Shown here: piece after piece, positions 24,239 through 36,150 of the stretch
How positions within the stretch are numbered: the stretch's first letter is position 1
How the letters are laid out: every line of letters starts with the position of its first letter
NCBI GenBank assembly: GCA_021292105.1
Contig: CM037871.1
Span: forward strand, 58,488,866 to 58,552,865
From: Anadara kagoshimensis
Taxonomy: Eukaryota > Mollusca > Bivalvia > Arcoida > Arcidae
DNA: 64,000 nt
Reading direction: 5' to 3'
Notes under the pieces: generated by a model
What the model was told of the DNA's origin: nothing
The model's input: the letters and a program-made list of their open reading frames with translations, nothing else
Database searches by the model: none
Translations under genes and position numbers: made by a program

Positions 24239-25815
24239 TACAGTACATACCTGTCGAAAATTTAAAATTGAGCTAATGAAAAAGGGAGTCGTAGCTCGGT
24301 TGTCTAGTGGCCGAGATACACTAGATACAGGTAAGTTGTATGTTCGCTACATATCTGTTGAAAATTTTACATTGAGCTAATGAAAAAGGGAGTCGTAGCT
24401 CGGTTGTCTAGTGGCCGAGATACACTAGATACAGGTAAGTTGTATGTTCGCTACATATCTGTTGAAAATTTTACATTGAGCTAATGAAAAAGGGAGTCGT
24501 AGCTCGGTTGTCTAGTAACTGAGGTACACTAGATACAGGTAAGTTGTATGTTCGCTACATACCTGTTGAAAATTGTACATTGAGCTAATGAAAAAGGGAG
24601 TCGTAGCTCGGTTGTCTAGTAACTGAGGTACACTAGATACAGGTAAGTTGTATGTTCGCTACATACCTGTTGAAAATTGTACATTGAGCTAATGAAAAAG
24701 GGAGTCGTAGCTCGGTTGTCTAGTAACTGAGGTACACTAGATACAGGTAAGTTGTATGTTCGCTACATACCTGTTGAAAATTGTACATTAAGCTAATGAA
24801 AAAGGGAGTCGTAGCTCGGTTGTCTAGTAACTGAGGTACACTAGATACAGGTAAGTTGTATGTTCGCTACATATCTGTTGAAAATTGTACATTAAGCTAA
24901 TGAAAAAGGGAGTCGTAGCTCGGTTGTCTAGTAACTGAGGTACACTAGATACAGGTAAGTTGTATGTTCGCTACATACCTGTTGAAAATTGTACATTGAG
25001 CTAATGAAAAAGGGAGTCGTAGCTCGGTTGTCTAGTAACTGAGGTACACTAGATACAGGTAAGTTGTATGTTCGCTACATACCTGTTGAAAATTGTACAT
25101 TAAGCTAATGAAAAAGGGAGTCGTAGCTCGGTTGTCTAGTAACTGAGGTACACTAGATACAGGTAAGTTGTATGTTCGCTACATATCTGTTGAAAATTGT
25201 ACATTAAGCTAATGAAAAAGGGAGTCGTAGCTCGGTTGTCTAGTAACTGAGGTACACTAGATACAGGTAAGTTGTATGTTCGCTACATACCTGTTGAAAA
25301 TTGTACATTAAGCTAATGAAAAAGGGAGTCGTAGCTCGGTTGTCTAGTAACTGAGGTACACTAGATACAGGTAAGTTGTATGTTCGCTACATACCTGTTG
25401 AAAATTGTACATTAAGCTAATGAAAAAGGGAGTCGTAGCTCGGTTGTCAAGTGGCCGAGATACAGGTAAGTAGTTTCAGAAAAACTTATATACGATACAT
25501 ACCTGTCGAAAATTTAAAATTGAGCTAATGATAAAGGTAGCTCGGTTGTCAAGTGGCCGAGATGCACAGATAAGGTAAGTTGTATGTTCGCTACATACCT
25601 GTTGAACATTTTACATTGAGCTTATGCTAAGGGAGTCGTAGCTCGGTTGTCTAGTGGCTGAGGTACAGGTAAGTAGATGCAGAAAAACTGCCAAAAGATA
25701 AATATCACCCGTCATCTATCAATATATATACATAGCTAACAAGGGGCCAAGATGGGTAACGATTCGGCACTGGTTCGTTAGTTCTATGTTTAACTTTCGA
25801 TAGGTCTGTACTGTA
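24239..25815. mobile_element. Inverted-repeat element expanded by a 104-bp tandem array
   Basis: The ends are imperfect inverted repeats of about 30 bp: left tacagtacatacctgtcgaa, and inverted right tacagtacagacctatcgaa, both followed by a attgagctaatg-like stretch. Inside, gtagctcggttgtct recurs every 104 bp from 24291 to 25435 (12 copies), followed by about two shorter diverged units to 25680. Each unit restarts with acatacctgttgaaaat, then gagctaatg, so the transposon end itself is part of what was amplified. Neighbouring units are nearly identical, so the expansion is recent. Confidence 0.8.
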
Positions 25816-27497
25816 CATGAAGACGATACTGTTTGTGATATGCTTATGAATGCATTATTTAATTATTTGTACATTTCAAATTTCAAAATGTTCACTTCGT
25901 GGATTTATGACTAAAGTTAATGTAGACAATTTTTAAAGTTTTCACTGTTTTAAAAGTACAGAAACTAGTTGTAAGTCTTAATTCAAAACATATAACAACC
26001 ATTTCAAATAGTTAAACAATACCTATTTTATATGATTTAAATAAAAATAATAATGGCAAGGTCGAACTAATCCGCAAAGGTTAAAATAAGGTTAACTTCG
26101 AAAGCCTATTAGGCTAATGAATACAAACAATTAAAAGACACAATAACCAATGTTTAAAGAGTAAACTAAACCAGTCCAGTAAAAGCCTGTCAACTACGTC
26201 TTATAATCTACACAATCAAAAACTAAATACTAAGGTCAACCAGGTCATCAGCATTGCAAAACCTTTTTATTACCTAAAGATCTATAAGAAAGTTAAAAAA
26301 TTAAAGAACAACCATATCTTTTGTATATATAAAAGTTTATAACAAAAAATAATTAAAGACAGCAATGACTTTTTTTTATCAAAAACGTAACTCAGATTTT
26401 GTACACACTTCTTATGCAAATCAGGACTGTTTACCTTTTTGGTCTCTGAAAAGAAAGAGAGAAAATACAGAAAAGTCCAAACGGGAAAAGCAGTAATCTT
26501 TTGTGACCTTGACTACAACAGAAATAACAAAAATGAATTCTGCTTACAACTCAATATAGTTTTCCAACTGGTTACAGATTACTCATAAATCAAACATGAC
26601 AATGCATATTTAAATGTAATTCATTTCACTTAAAAGTGACAGTAAAATCGGGCTTAAATTTCGATAACAAATCGGTTTCTTTTTTTTTTGATCAATTAGA
26701 ACAATGGCGTTTGTGGTTGTGATGTTGCCGCTTTAAAAGCTATACCACTATATACGATTTTTAAGGATTTAACTATCATACCATACCATGTAATATAGCT
26801 AAACTTTGTCGATGTATGTCAATCATTTTCTGCAACAAGCTCCTTCAAATACATGTTTTGATTCAAAGTTATCAAGTTAGAGCAATGTCCGCTGCGCTAT
26901 TTGATGTTGTTAATTTTTTTATTGTATTTGGTAATGTTTAGCTTCAACTGTGAGGTAAACACTGAAATTTAAAAGTAATTTTTGGATTACAAAAACAAAG
27001 AGGAAATTAAAAATAAAACATTGTCTTTTACATGGTTTTTCTTTAATCTCGGATTTATGGGTTTTTTTAATTTCTTTTATTGTATAAGTTTTATTTTCGT
27101 TTTTTGTTGCATTTTTAATATAAATCGTATTTCAATATAAATTGTGCATTTAGGTGTATGAATTAATTTGTATTACAAATATTTCCTCTGTAACTATTGT
27201 AAAAATAGTTTCGACATAGCGGAAAAAGTGAAAATATTGACTGTGTATTGATTTTTTCTTTCTTTTCAAACTACGCTTTCCTGGTTATTTCTCAACCCTA
27301 AAGTCCTCATTTTAATGTCAACACAGGACAACACAGTGAACTTAATTCTTCTTAATTAATTCCATAAAATTACAAAGGAAAATCAGAAGGCATAATGAAA
27401 GTTCATACAGCACGTAATTTTGTTCAAAGCCATTTACTTTCCTTTAAAACCTCTTAACATCACGTCTGGATACGATTTTGTCAGTGCCTATTGATAT

Positions 27498-27554
27498 GTC
27501 ATATACCATTTTTTTAATTTAATCATAAAATACATTAAAAAAATGGTATATGAC
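27498..27554. repeat. Short perfect-arm hairpin
   Basis: tgtcatataccattttttt is followed within about 20 bases by its complement aaaaaaatggtatatgaca. AT-rich; could be a tiny foldback remnant. Confidence 0.8.
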
Positions 27555-27564
27555 AAATAAAAAA

Positions 27565-27780
27565 CCCATACCAATCCATGTCCAAACCACAATTCTAAAG
27601 TAAAGACAAATCTTTGAAACTGTGTGCTCTGGATGAGTAAGCACCTTTGTTTAGCTAGCTACATCTGTCACTTGTCAAAATTGAGTGATAGGAACGTGGA
27701 ACTATTGCACGTCAAATATATCCGGAGCAATCTTTCGACACAGAGACATCAAACTTATCAACAATACTGTGACGTATATA
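27565..27780 (-). repeat. R-family repeat copy
   Basis: Reverse-oriented: accaatccatgtccaaacca, gtttagctagctacatctg, ggaactattgcacgtcaa and atcaacaatactgtgacg. The Leu-rich frame at 27624-27833 is not a gene. Confidence 0.8.
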
Positions 27781-29055
27781 TTCGGTTTTGTTTTCTCCTT
27801 TTAATTCGTTCTTTTGTTGTAGCGCGATATTGATTTTATAGTTTATGTTTTTATATGCTTTATCTAAATTTTATATATCACATATGAAAAACAACTCAAT
27901 GTGCCATGATTTTAGCGTTGACTGCCCACAAAATGGAATATGTGTTTCTAAATTTAAATGATCAAATCGTCATTAAAACGTTATTTTATTGTCTATATAT
28001 CTAAACGGTCATACTGGGACTGATCGATCAAACAAAATAACAAATTAAAGTGATGAATGCCTTATATTAAAAATTTACTAACTGATAACAATAGTTCCCA
28101 TACATCATAATTATTAAAGACATAAAACAGACGTATTTATTCATAAAAGTCTTCTTATCCATTCTTGGTTGGGGTAAAATCATTTGGCGAACAGGTTTTG
28201 ATAAAAGACTAATATGACCATGTGCTTAAATTGTTTCATTTCGTCTGAATACTCTAACGCGTTTGCTCATTGCTAGTAAAGGTTAAGAATTTTGTCTATT
28301 GGACTTGGGAATAAATTTATTCAAAGAAGCTTGTCAAAATTGTTAATGGAATAATCTAATGAAGGCAGAGAGTGTGTACTTACAGCGTCACTGGTCTTTA
28401 TTTTGAAGTTCTTATCTTTTATTCGTTAGTCTCCCTTTTAAGTTGTATGTTTGAGAGAGAAAAGTCACTATTGATAAAAAAGTAAACATACTAATCCATG
28501 TCCAAGGTTTTGTATCTTTTTCGATCTTGAATCGCCAAAAAACTGCTGAAGTATAGATTGAGAAAATCATCAGGTGAATTAATGGAATGTGAAGACGAAA
28601 CAAACACTAAAATAAATTTTAAAAAATTCATCCCAGTATTCTTAGAAACACGGAATTTTTTTCAGAGATATCTTGTGTCAATGTAACAGTGTTTGTCGTG
28701 TATTTTGTTTTGCTTGTTAATTTTGATTCAATGTAGATCTTTTTATGTATATATGTTATTCAATTGCAACGTTCTATGTTAAATAATACAAGTTTTTATT
28801 CTGCTATTCTTGAGAAACTAGCACCACTGTTTGTATTAACTGTACATGTGGACATGCATTTAAATACATACTCGTACAAATTCTTTAAACAACATTCTGA
28901 CGTTAATCGCTTTTCTCTTTCTATCTCTATTAACTTTATGTATTTGCATGCAGGCCTGACTTTAATACTCTTCTCTATTTTTGACAAGTCTATCTACATT
29001 TAGTACTACAATTTTACCACCATTAAGGTCTTAATTTACCCAATTTCTGTTGTAG

Positions 29056-29189
29056 GCATGTTCACATCTGCCTTTCGTCGAGAGTCCCGAAAATGGGGGA
29101 ATTGGATAAAATTCCAAATAAATCGAACTGCTAGCTTTTTGACAAAACGTCGATGGTCAAATTTATTAAATACCAACGAGGCATACTAG
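29056..29189 (+). CDS. Receptor alternative 3' terminal exon A (short cytoplasmic tail)
   Basis: Follows the acceptor ctgttgtag. The first two bases complete the split Gly codon from 24172, then 43 codons and a TAG at 29187-29189. The tail starts MFTSAFRRESRKW and stays basic (KRRWSNLLN), with no cysteine for palmitoylation and few phosphorylatable residues. Its first ten residues resemble those of exon B (GMFT..F.RE), which points to an exon duplication. No AATAAA is seen between this stop and exon B, so a transcript using this acceptor would carry exon B as 3' untranslated sequence. Choice between the two acceptors would then set the tail. Exon status is inferred from phase, acceptor and homology to exon B; RNA evidence is lacking. 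Confidence 0.7.
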
Positions 29190-29235
29190 ATTTTGCTCAT
29201 GCAATATTGACCTTGATTGTCTAATCTGTTTCCAG

Positions 29236-29597
29236 GAATGTTCACCATTAACTTCAAGAGGGAATTCACTCGGTGTTGTTGTGGTTTGAACAATGCTTGG
29301 CGGAAGCGGAAGTTAGGCAGAATGGCGATGAATATGTCGGTTGTACGCCAGAGAACATCAACAAACATGGGAACATCATATTCAATAGTAAAATCAGCAT
29401 CTTCACCTTTTATCAACAATGGAAATGTTAAAAATCATTCTAATATGGCTGTCATGTCGTCATCCAATCAGCAATCATCATCATCGTCACCAAGGTCAAC
29501 TTACAAAACAACCAATCTTACACAAAGGACAGAATCGCGTGCGAATATAAATAACTTTATGGCGATAACTATGCCAGTTAATGAACATTCCGTATAA
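29236..29597 (+). CDS. Receptor alternative 3' terminal exon B (long Cys/Ser-rich cytoplasmic tail)
   Basis: Follows the strong acceptor ctgtttccag. Two bases complete Gly, then 119 codons end at TAA 29595-29597. The start GMFTINFKREFTRCCCGL is a typical helix-8 region with a CCC cluster likely to be palmitoylated. After a basic stretch (RKRKLGR) the tail is rich in Ser, Thr and Asn, with runs such as MSSSNQQSSSSS, the kind of substrate used by receptor kinases for arrestin binding. The acceptor is exactly 180 bases downstream of that of exon A, and both are in the same phase. A possible polyadenylation signal lies at 30932-30937. The tail sequence itself was not recognised beyond its first residues. 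Confidence 0.82.
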
Positions 29598-31524
29598 GTC
29601 TACTTCATTACATTATGTCGTGCGTAAGTAAATATGTGGGTGTTTGTTTACTATTTATAAACATTATTTATTATTTATTTATTTTTATTCACTTATTTAT
29701 TGTTAATTTTGTTCACTGTTGTACCAAGTGTAATACTCTAACGTTTGCGGAACCTTCAAAAGTATTCCTAAAATAACGTCGTCACTGCAGTTAAACGTCA
29801 GATTTTGTCTTTTTTATATCAAATAGAAATTGTAGTTCTGCATAAACGTTATAGGACGTCACATGATACGCTTTTGAACGTTATTTGAGTTTGTTTCCCT
29901 CATGGATATTTCTTGGTTTCACATGAAATATTATAAAATGCTTTTAATTATAGTATTTAGAAAACATATATGTATTTTTGCTATTAATTTATAAATTGAT
30001 AGTTTAATAGATACCAACCACGAGATAAACAGGCTTATTGAATGAGATTTTGTTGGATTATTAATACTACTTATGTAACAAATCCCTGTAAAAATTTTTT
30101 TTTACAATCTGCAAATCTTTCTGTTGCTATGGTAACAATGCCTGCACAACATTTACCAATGAAAGGAGCAAACATTCAACAAAATTCGAGTATTTGATTT
30201 TAACTATTTGATATGTTTTACTGATCTTGTGGAGTTTTGTTTTACAGGCTCTGAGTATTGCCATATGTTGTATTCATAACGTTTTTGTTATATATTTATC
30301 AAACTAAAAACATTTCCATGGCAACCAAACATGGATGTAACAAAAGATGAAATATAAAAATGTGAAAAATATTATGAAAGAACTGCGAATGACATGCATG
30401 TATATGCTGTAAAAATAATGAATTATGAATCTGTTAGTAGTATATAAGATAAATATCAGGAAATTGGATATACATGTACTACATGTATGTTGATATTTTG
30501 GAAGGTCATATAGGTCATTTGAGATTTTTCTGAATGTTACCAAGTATGCATTGATTTTGGACAGCAGCAAAAGACTCAACACTGTTCATCAGCAAATTCC
30601 ATGATATCCATGATGACTAGTGTGAAAAACAAACATAATTGTTAAACCAACAATGCACTTACATTTTACATCAACATCAATTACTTCTTTGATAACGTTT
30701 CCTCAGTACAATATGTTTGATATTATTACCTTGAGAATCCATGGCATCATATTGTTATATCAGTACTATCAGAGTGACAGTGGGAAAGTTTCAAACGTTT
30801 GCTCAATTTAATGGAACACGTGTTTTGTGTTCGATGGTTTATTGGTACAATTTACAACATTATCTCACATTTGGAGTTCTGTGATTTAATTTTTCTGACA
30901 TGATCTTAAAATGATTAATATATGTTATTGTAATAAAACATTGATAAATTATCTTCTTCATAACAAGGCATATAATTTTCTATACATGGCCATGCTACGA
31001 ATTTGCTAAAAGGTTCAGAAAGAAAACAGATTTAATTCTTTCAACGATAGTCTCATGAATTGACCTATCAATTTTTTTGGTATCAGTGAGTGTGGCGAGT
31101 GGTTTAGTTCAGAAGTCAATCAAAGACAAACAACTCTATTGTTAAAATAATATATGGTCACGTATTTTTTAAAAGTTTTATGTATTTCAACATATGAAAC
31201 ATGATTTTTGTTATACGATAGCTAGAGTAATTTTATTTTACCCTTCGTCGAAAAAAGCAAAACGGCGCAAATATGTAATAGCAAAACGGACATGAATCTA
31301 TAAATTCATTTACTTACATGTTTCGAGTTGTTGATGTCTTAGCTACACCCTTAAAATATCATTTTCGCAACATGGGCGAGTGTTTACCATGGTACAAATT
31401 TTGAAACAAATTTAAAAAGCGAGATATTTTATGTGACGTAGTGGCGACGGACGACTTTTTAAATAGCTTTTTTTTTCAGGTCAAGTGACCCAAATTGATT
31501 AAGTAAACTAATAATGTAAAAATC
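29598..31524. other. Probable 3' untranslated region and AT-rich sequence
   Basis: Downstream of the receptor stop. No coding sequence recognised; the frame at 30304-30582 on the minus strand is low-complexity and AT-driven. The part 31300-31460 resembles 33010-33190 (shared atgggcgagtgtttacc- and atgtgacgt-like pieces), a diverged dispersed repeat. Confidence 0.5.
30932..30937 (+). promoter_or_regulatory. Possible polyadenylation signal of the receptor gene
   Basis: AATAAA in taataaaaca, about 1.3 kb after the exon B stop, in AT-rich DNA where this hexamer is expected by chance. No competing AATAAA was noticed between 29598 and here. Weak support only. Confidence 0.25.
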
Positions 31525-31700
31525 AAAAACAAACATACTTATCCATGTCTGAATCACAATCCAGAAGCAAAGTAAAACCTTTGGAACTGACAAGTCAGGT
31601 TAGACACGTGAACTTCTATCAGGGAAGTGAGGCCGGGTGCTCCGGAAGGGTAAGCACCTCCTGTTTAGCTAGCTACACCCGCCAGGTGTGTAAATTTTAA
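31525..31700 (-). repeat. R-family repeat, well-preserved core
   Basis: Reverse-oriented core with ttatccatgtctgaatcaca, gttagacacgtgaacttc, gggtgctccggaagggtaag and tgtttagctagctacacc. One of the best copies from which to read the consensus. Confidence 0.9.
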
Positions 31701-32224
31701 TATATAACAAACCGACATTTGAGCTTCATAATATCTACTACGTATCTACATAAATAATCAATTCTTCCGTCATCAGACAAAAGGTACCTCTGTTTTGTCA
31801 AACATTTATCATTGAAAACTTCCACCCAAAATATTCTTAACATATTATGAATTAGATTGAAATTAGAATGTTTATCAACAATTTGGCTCGTACAAGTAAA
31901 GGAAATTGTTAATGTCGTGTCCAATTTAATATTATAGAAATATTTACTTTTTCGCATCATCAGGTAAATAAACAGTAATTCATTTGATTACTTCAGTAAT
32001 AAGAGTATCAAGGTATTCAATGAATATTAAAGGCAGACAGAACAATAGATTCTGATTAACACAACATAGTACATAATATTGTATCAATAGTAGTTTTTGT
32101 TCAGCTCTTTATCACGGTAAATTAACTTTTGATGTGTAAATAAAGAAAGATATATATATATTTTTGAAAGGATAACTTGGAATCATTAAAGCCTTGTCAT
32201 TGTATTGTGTGTTCTGTTTTATTT

Positions 32225-32412
32225 GTCAACAACATGACGTCATATATATGACAATAATAAAAAGATAAAAGTATTTAAATGTGTGTGGGTTATAACTCTC
32301 ATGGGTTCAAGCATTGGTTTGTCGTATGTTTGTCAACAATATGACGTCACTATAAGAAAATATTAATAAAAGGAAAAGTATTTTAATGTGGGTTATAACT
32401 CTCATCGGTTCA
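32225..32412 (+). repeat. Tandem duplication of about 110 bp
   Basis: gtgggttataactctcatgg is repeated as gtgggttataactctcatcg, and each copy is preceded by gtcaacaa.atgacgtca and an aaaagtattt stretch. Confidence 0.8.
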
Positions 32413-32474
32413 ACCAATCTTGCATTGAAAAGATTATGCGTTGGAATGATGTTTTTTTCTAAACAGAATAAGAA

Positions 32475-32950
32475 AAGTAGCAATTAAAAACAAACATAAC
32501 GGTCTATGTCCAAATCAAAATTCAAACGAAAAGAAAAACTTTTTGAAACTTGCAGATTAAGTGAAAAGGTGAACTTCCAAATGAAAAGTGAGCCCGAGTG
32601 TTCCGGAAGGATGAGCAGCTCCTGCACAATCTGAAGTATGTTGATGTTTTATCATCGACAGTATTAAAAACACAACGTGTTAGACCTAACACAGACATTC
32701 CTTTCCATCTTAAAATCACAAATCCCAAAAGCACCGTTAAACTAGCAAATTAAGTAAAACACCAGGAAAGTGAGGCCGGGTGTTCCAGAAGGGTGAGTAA
32801 CTTCTGCACAATCTGGTGTTTTTATTATCGACAGCATTGAAAACACAACGTGTCAGATCAAACGCAGACATACCTACATACCTATCCATGTTCAAATCAC
32901 AAATCCCAAAAAGCACCATGAAACTTTGAAAACTGGCAAATTACTGTTTA
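32475..32950 (-). repeat. R-derived tandem duplication, two and a half units
   Basis: Diverged R cores (gagcccgagtgttccgg at 32590 and gaggccgggtgttccag at 32770) are each followed by a unique block with atcatcgacagtattaaaaa or attatcgacagcattgaaaa and cacaacgtgt. Period about 190 bp. A third partial unit with ctatccatgttcaaatcac ends near 32950. The duplicated piece includes non-R sequence. Confidence 0.75.
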
Positions 32951-33644
32951 TTTACTCTGCTGCAGAGAAAGGAACAACACAAATATTACAAAGATTTGAA
33001 TGGCAAGGTTAAAAATCAATTAATCATTTATTTACATGAGCCAAGTTGTTGCTAATACTCCTAATTTCAATCTAATCTATGCATAAGAACTCCTTTAATA
33101 CACAAAAACGTATTTTGGATGGGTGTTTACAATGGTAAAATTTTTGACAAAATGGGGGTGTCTTTCATGTGACGTCATGATGACAGAAGAATTTATTATT
33201 TACGTAGGTTCGCAAGTGGTACAATGAAGGGTAGCTCAAAGGTCGGGATAAGTTTAAAAGTTTAAATTTACGTCAATTTTTTTCAAAGTTTAAAAACACA
33301 GAATGGTAGTTCACTTTATTAAATCAATTTTTGTCATCCAAGTTAAGCCAAAATTAATCCGTTCTTGAGCTGCACTAACCTACGTAAATAGTCAACTCTT
33401 TCGTCATGACTACGTAACATAAAGAGCCCCGCCATTTTGTTAATTTTTTTATCATTGTACACACCCACCCAGGTATATTCTGTCGCATAAGATGATATAT
33501 GAAGCAAGGATGGGGCCGAAACGGGATTTTTTAGTAACGACTCGGCTCGTGTGAGTAAAAGACTCATTAATTGGTACCCGTCATATTGAAATACATATTT
33601 TGCGATCTTATTTTCTTCGAAATAGGCTAAATAAACAGTAGGTA

Positions 33645-33705
33645 AAGCACCAGGAAAGTGAATGCGGGCGCTCCGGAAGGGAAAGCGCCTCCAGCTGTGA
33701 AAAAA
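33645..33705 (-). repeat. R-family fragment
   Basis: Only caccaggaaagtgaatgc, ggcgctccggaaggg and gcgcctccagctg remain of the core. Confidence 0.7.
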
Positions 33706-34547
33706 ATACACCATCATTGATGAATGTGCGTCTCTTATCGCTTAAGTGAGAATTCCATTTTTTAATTGTTTTACTGATGGCGCTAGGGATTTTTTCGGAG
33801 ACTACTTATTACTGTTTCTAAATAAATGATATAATATTGTCTTGGGAATATAACGCCATTTAAACCAACAACCTAATTAGCCATAAAGTGGGTACAAAAA
33901 TACGTTTGTTATCAACCACAGCGATTCCTGAAAGATAGCAGCCATTTTAACTACGGAAAACTGACTGCGTTTCCATTATTGGTATTTACAACTTGATATA
34001 AAGCAATATGAAACCATTTAATGCTAGAAATTTTATTAATGATGGCGAAATAATATTATTCCAATTAAATTCTTTATTTTCAGTCGGTTTAACTGTGTTA
34101 TGTTCCACATTAATTTTTATTATGAAATAATGTAGTCAGAATTAGTACATGGCAACATATGACTTCAAATTAGTTTTAATATATTGTATTTTCTCATACA
34201 CTGTGTCTCATGCAATCTCTTGTTTTAACCGTAGTGTCACAGTGGTAAGAAAATTATCTTGCAGAATAGCCATCAATTATTAAATTCATTATTTTAAACG
34301 TCAAAGTCTTGATGGTATTCCATTAAGAATAGAAATTGAATTTATAAAGGTGGACGATAAGTTATATAAAGTTCTTTAAAGTAATATTACCAACCTGAGA
34401 GAAAACTATGACGGTCTGATTTATTGTATAATTCTTCATCCTATAGACCTCATCGGCGCCATGAGAAAAGACTAAGAAGAAATATTAGTTAATATTAAAC
34501 TAAATATAAACTTACCACAATATTCTTATTTCAATCTAATAACCAAC

Positions 34548-34700
34548 CATAAAAATGCCGGTCCATATTCAAATGTCAGTCCCTAAAGTAAATTAAAAAC
34601 TTTGAAAACTAACAAAAATATAGAGTTAAGCAAGTGAATACGGGAAATTTAAGTCTGAGTGCGCTGGAAGGGTTTTCGCCTCTTTCTAAATAGCAATGTA
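34548..34700 (-). repeat. R-family repeat, degenerate copy
   Basis: ccggtccatattcaaatg, aaaactttgaaaactaac and gtgcgctggaagggttttcg match the core at reduced identity. Confidence 0.65.
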
Positions 34701-35134
34701 AGCCCGCTACGTATCAAAGCAAAATTGAGAAAGCAAGAACATTTCCTAGATTTAAAGACTGTAGTATTCTTTAAATTGAACCGATTAAAAGAATTAACAT
34801 TTGTCTTGAAGTTTTACATGAAAACAAAAAAAGCTGTTAAATTATTTTGTTAAAATGTAATAGAAATATCGTACACCGTTGTTAATGCAAGATTGATTTT
34901 TCTGAACAAAATGACAAAATGACATCAGATGAGGTTTCGTTTCTGAGACGGTTGAGAAATACTTCCCTCAAAGATGAAAGAAGAATAAAAAGGTTTGCAT
35001 ACAATAACGTTTATTGTAATTATTATAATAAGCGCATTGCAAAAGTATTGATTTCTGCATCTCTATCTTTTAGTCCTGTTTTGGTGAAATAAATATTAAC
35101 TGAAAACCCATATAATTCATTAACTTAACTGCTA

Positions 35135-35405
35135 CAGACAAATAACCGTCATCACAGTATTGTTGATAAGTTTGATATCTCTGTGTCCAGGATTGCCCTG
35201 GATATATTTGACGTCCCATAGTTCCATGTTCCTTTCACACATGGCGGGTGTAGCTAGCTAAACAGGAGGTACTTACCCTTCCGGAACACCCGGTCTCACC
35301 TCCCTGGTAGAAGTTTGCGTGCCTAACTTAACTTGTGAGTTCCAAAGTTTTTACTTTGTCCTTAGATTGTGATTCGGACATGGATAAGTATGTTTGTTTT
35401 TTTTA
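35135..35405 (+). repeat. R-family repeat copy
   Basis: Contains catcacagtattgttgataa, gtccaggattgccctgg, gtagctagctaaacagg, cccttccggaacacccgg and gattcggacatggataagta. The outer T-rich end touches the foldback element that starts near 35415. Confidence 0.9.
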
Positions 35406-35414
35406 TTATATTGA

Positions 35415-36025
35415 TATATAGAGGATCTTAGACGAGTGGGGGTTTAATATGAAATTTATTAAACGAGTTTAATAATTAAATATGCCACGAGCCTTGGCGA
35501 TTGGCATATTTAATTATTGAACGAGTTTAATAAATTTCATATTAAACCCTCACGAGTCTAAGATTCTATATATCACATAACTCAAAATACCGAGGCATAA
35601 TGACATGTAAATATTATTTGATGCCATATAGAAACAGACGATTTCTATCTAGATCAGACAAATCACCTCCAAATTAACTGCGCAAGTAAGAATATAGTTC
35701 TATTTGGTTATAGTAAAAGTAAATTAATCACCTAGAAAAAAAGACATAACCAGTATGTAAGTTTAAATCATAATATTTTGCCGAATGAATAAAAATTATT
35801 TTTCAAAGAATCGGAAAGTCTTCAAAAGTCTAAAAAAAAAAAAAACCAACAGACTGACACAGTTTTCATATGACGTAATTAGGCACGACCACTACGTAAA
35901 TCAGAAGCGTGATAACTGATTACGTCACAATCAAGTGATATTACATGGGTACCTGTGTAATACGAAAAATATTACACCGTTTTATTCCATCAATAAACAG
36001 GAGGATTATGTGATATATAACAATA
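35415..36025 (-). mobile_element. Foldback/MITE-like element with long hairpin, copy 1
   Basis: One end is a near-perfect inverted repeat: arm 35420-35486 (includes tttaatatgaaatttatta and taattaaatatgcca), a loop of about 15 bases, then arm 35502-35569. The body has accgaggcataatgacatg, tagacttttgaaga-like and gtgtaatacgaaaaatatta sequence and ends in aggattatgtgatatataac. A second copy in the opposite orientation is at 41905-42675. No coding capacity. Confidence 0.8.
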
Positions 36026-36029
36026 TACG

Positions 36030-36150
36030 CAACCTGACCTCGCTTCCCTGTTGGTAGCTTACATGTTTAACTTTATTAGCCATTTTTAAAAATTTGACTT
36101 TGCTTTGGGATTTTGTTTTGGGCATGAATTCGTTAGTTTGTTTTTGATTG
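36030..36150 (+). repeat. R-family fragment
   Basis: Contains acctgacctcgcttccctg, tgactttgctttggga and a ggcatgaattcgttagtttg tail, missing the gtagctagc part. It abuts the foldback element, so the foldback may have inserted into an R copy. Confidence 0.6.

Larger units (their letters stand above)
24173..29055 (+). other. Receptor intron before the alternative terminal exons
   Basis: Starts gtgagt and ends gttgtag (or tttccag at 29235 for exon B). The first 1.6 kb is the element with the 104-bp array. From about 25.8 to 29.0 kb the sequence is AT-rich, with a short hairpin at 27498-27554, an R-family copy at 27565-27780 and an R fragment near 28485-28510. No further exon was seen. Confidence 0.7.
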
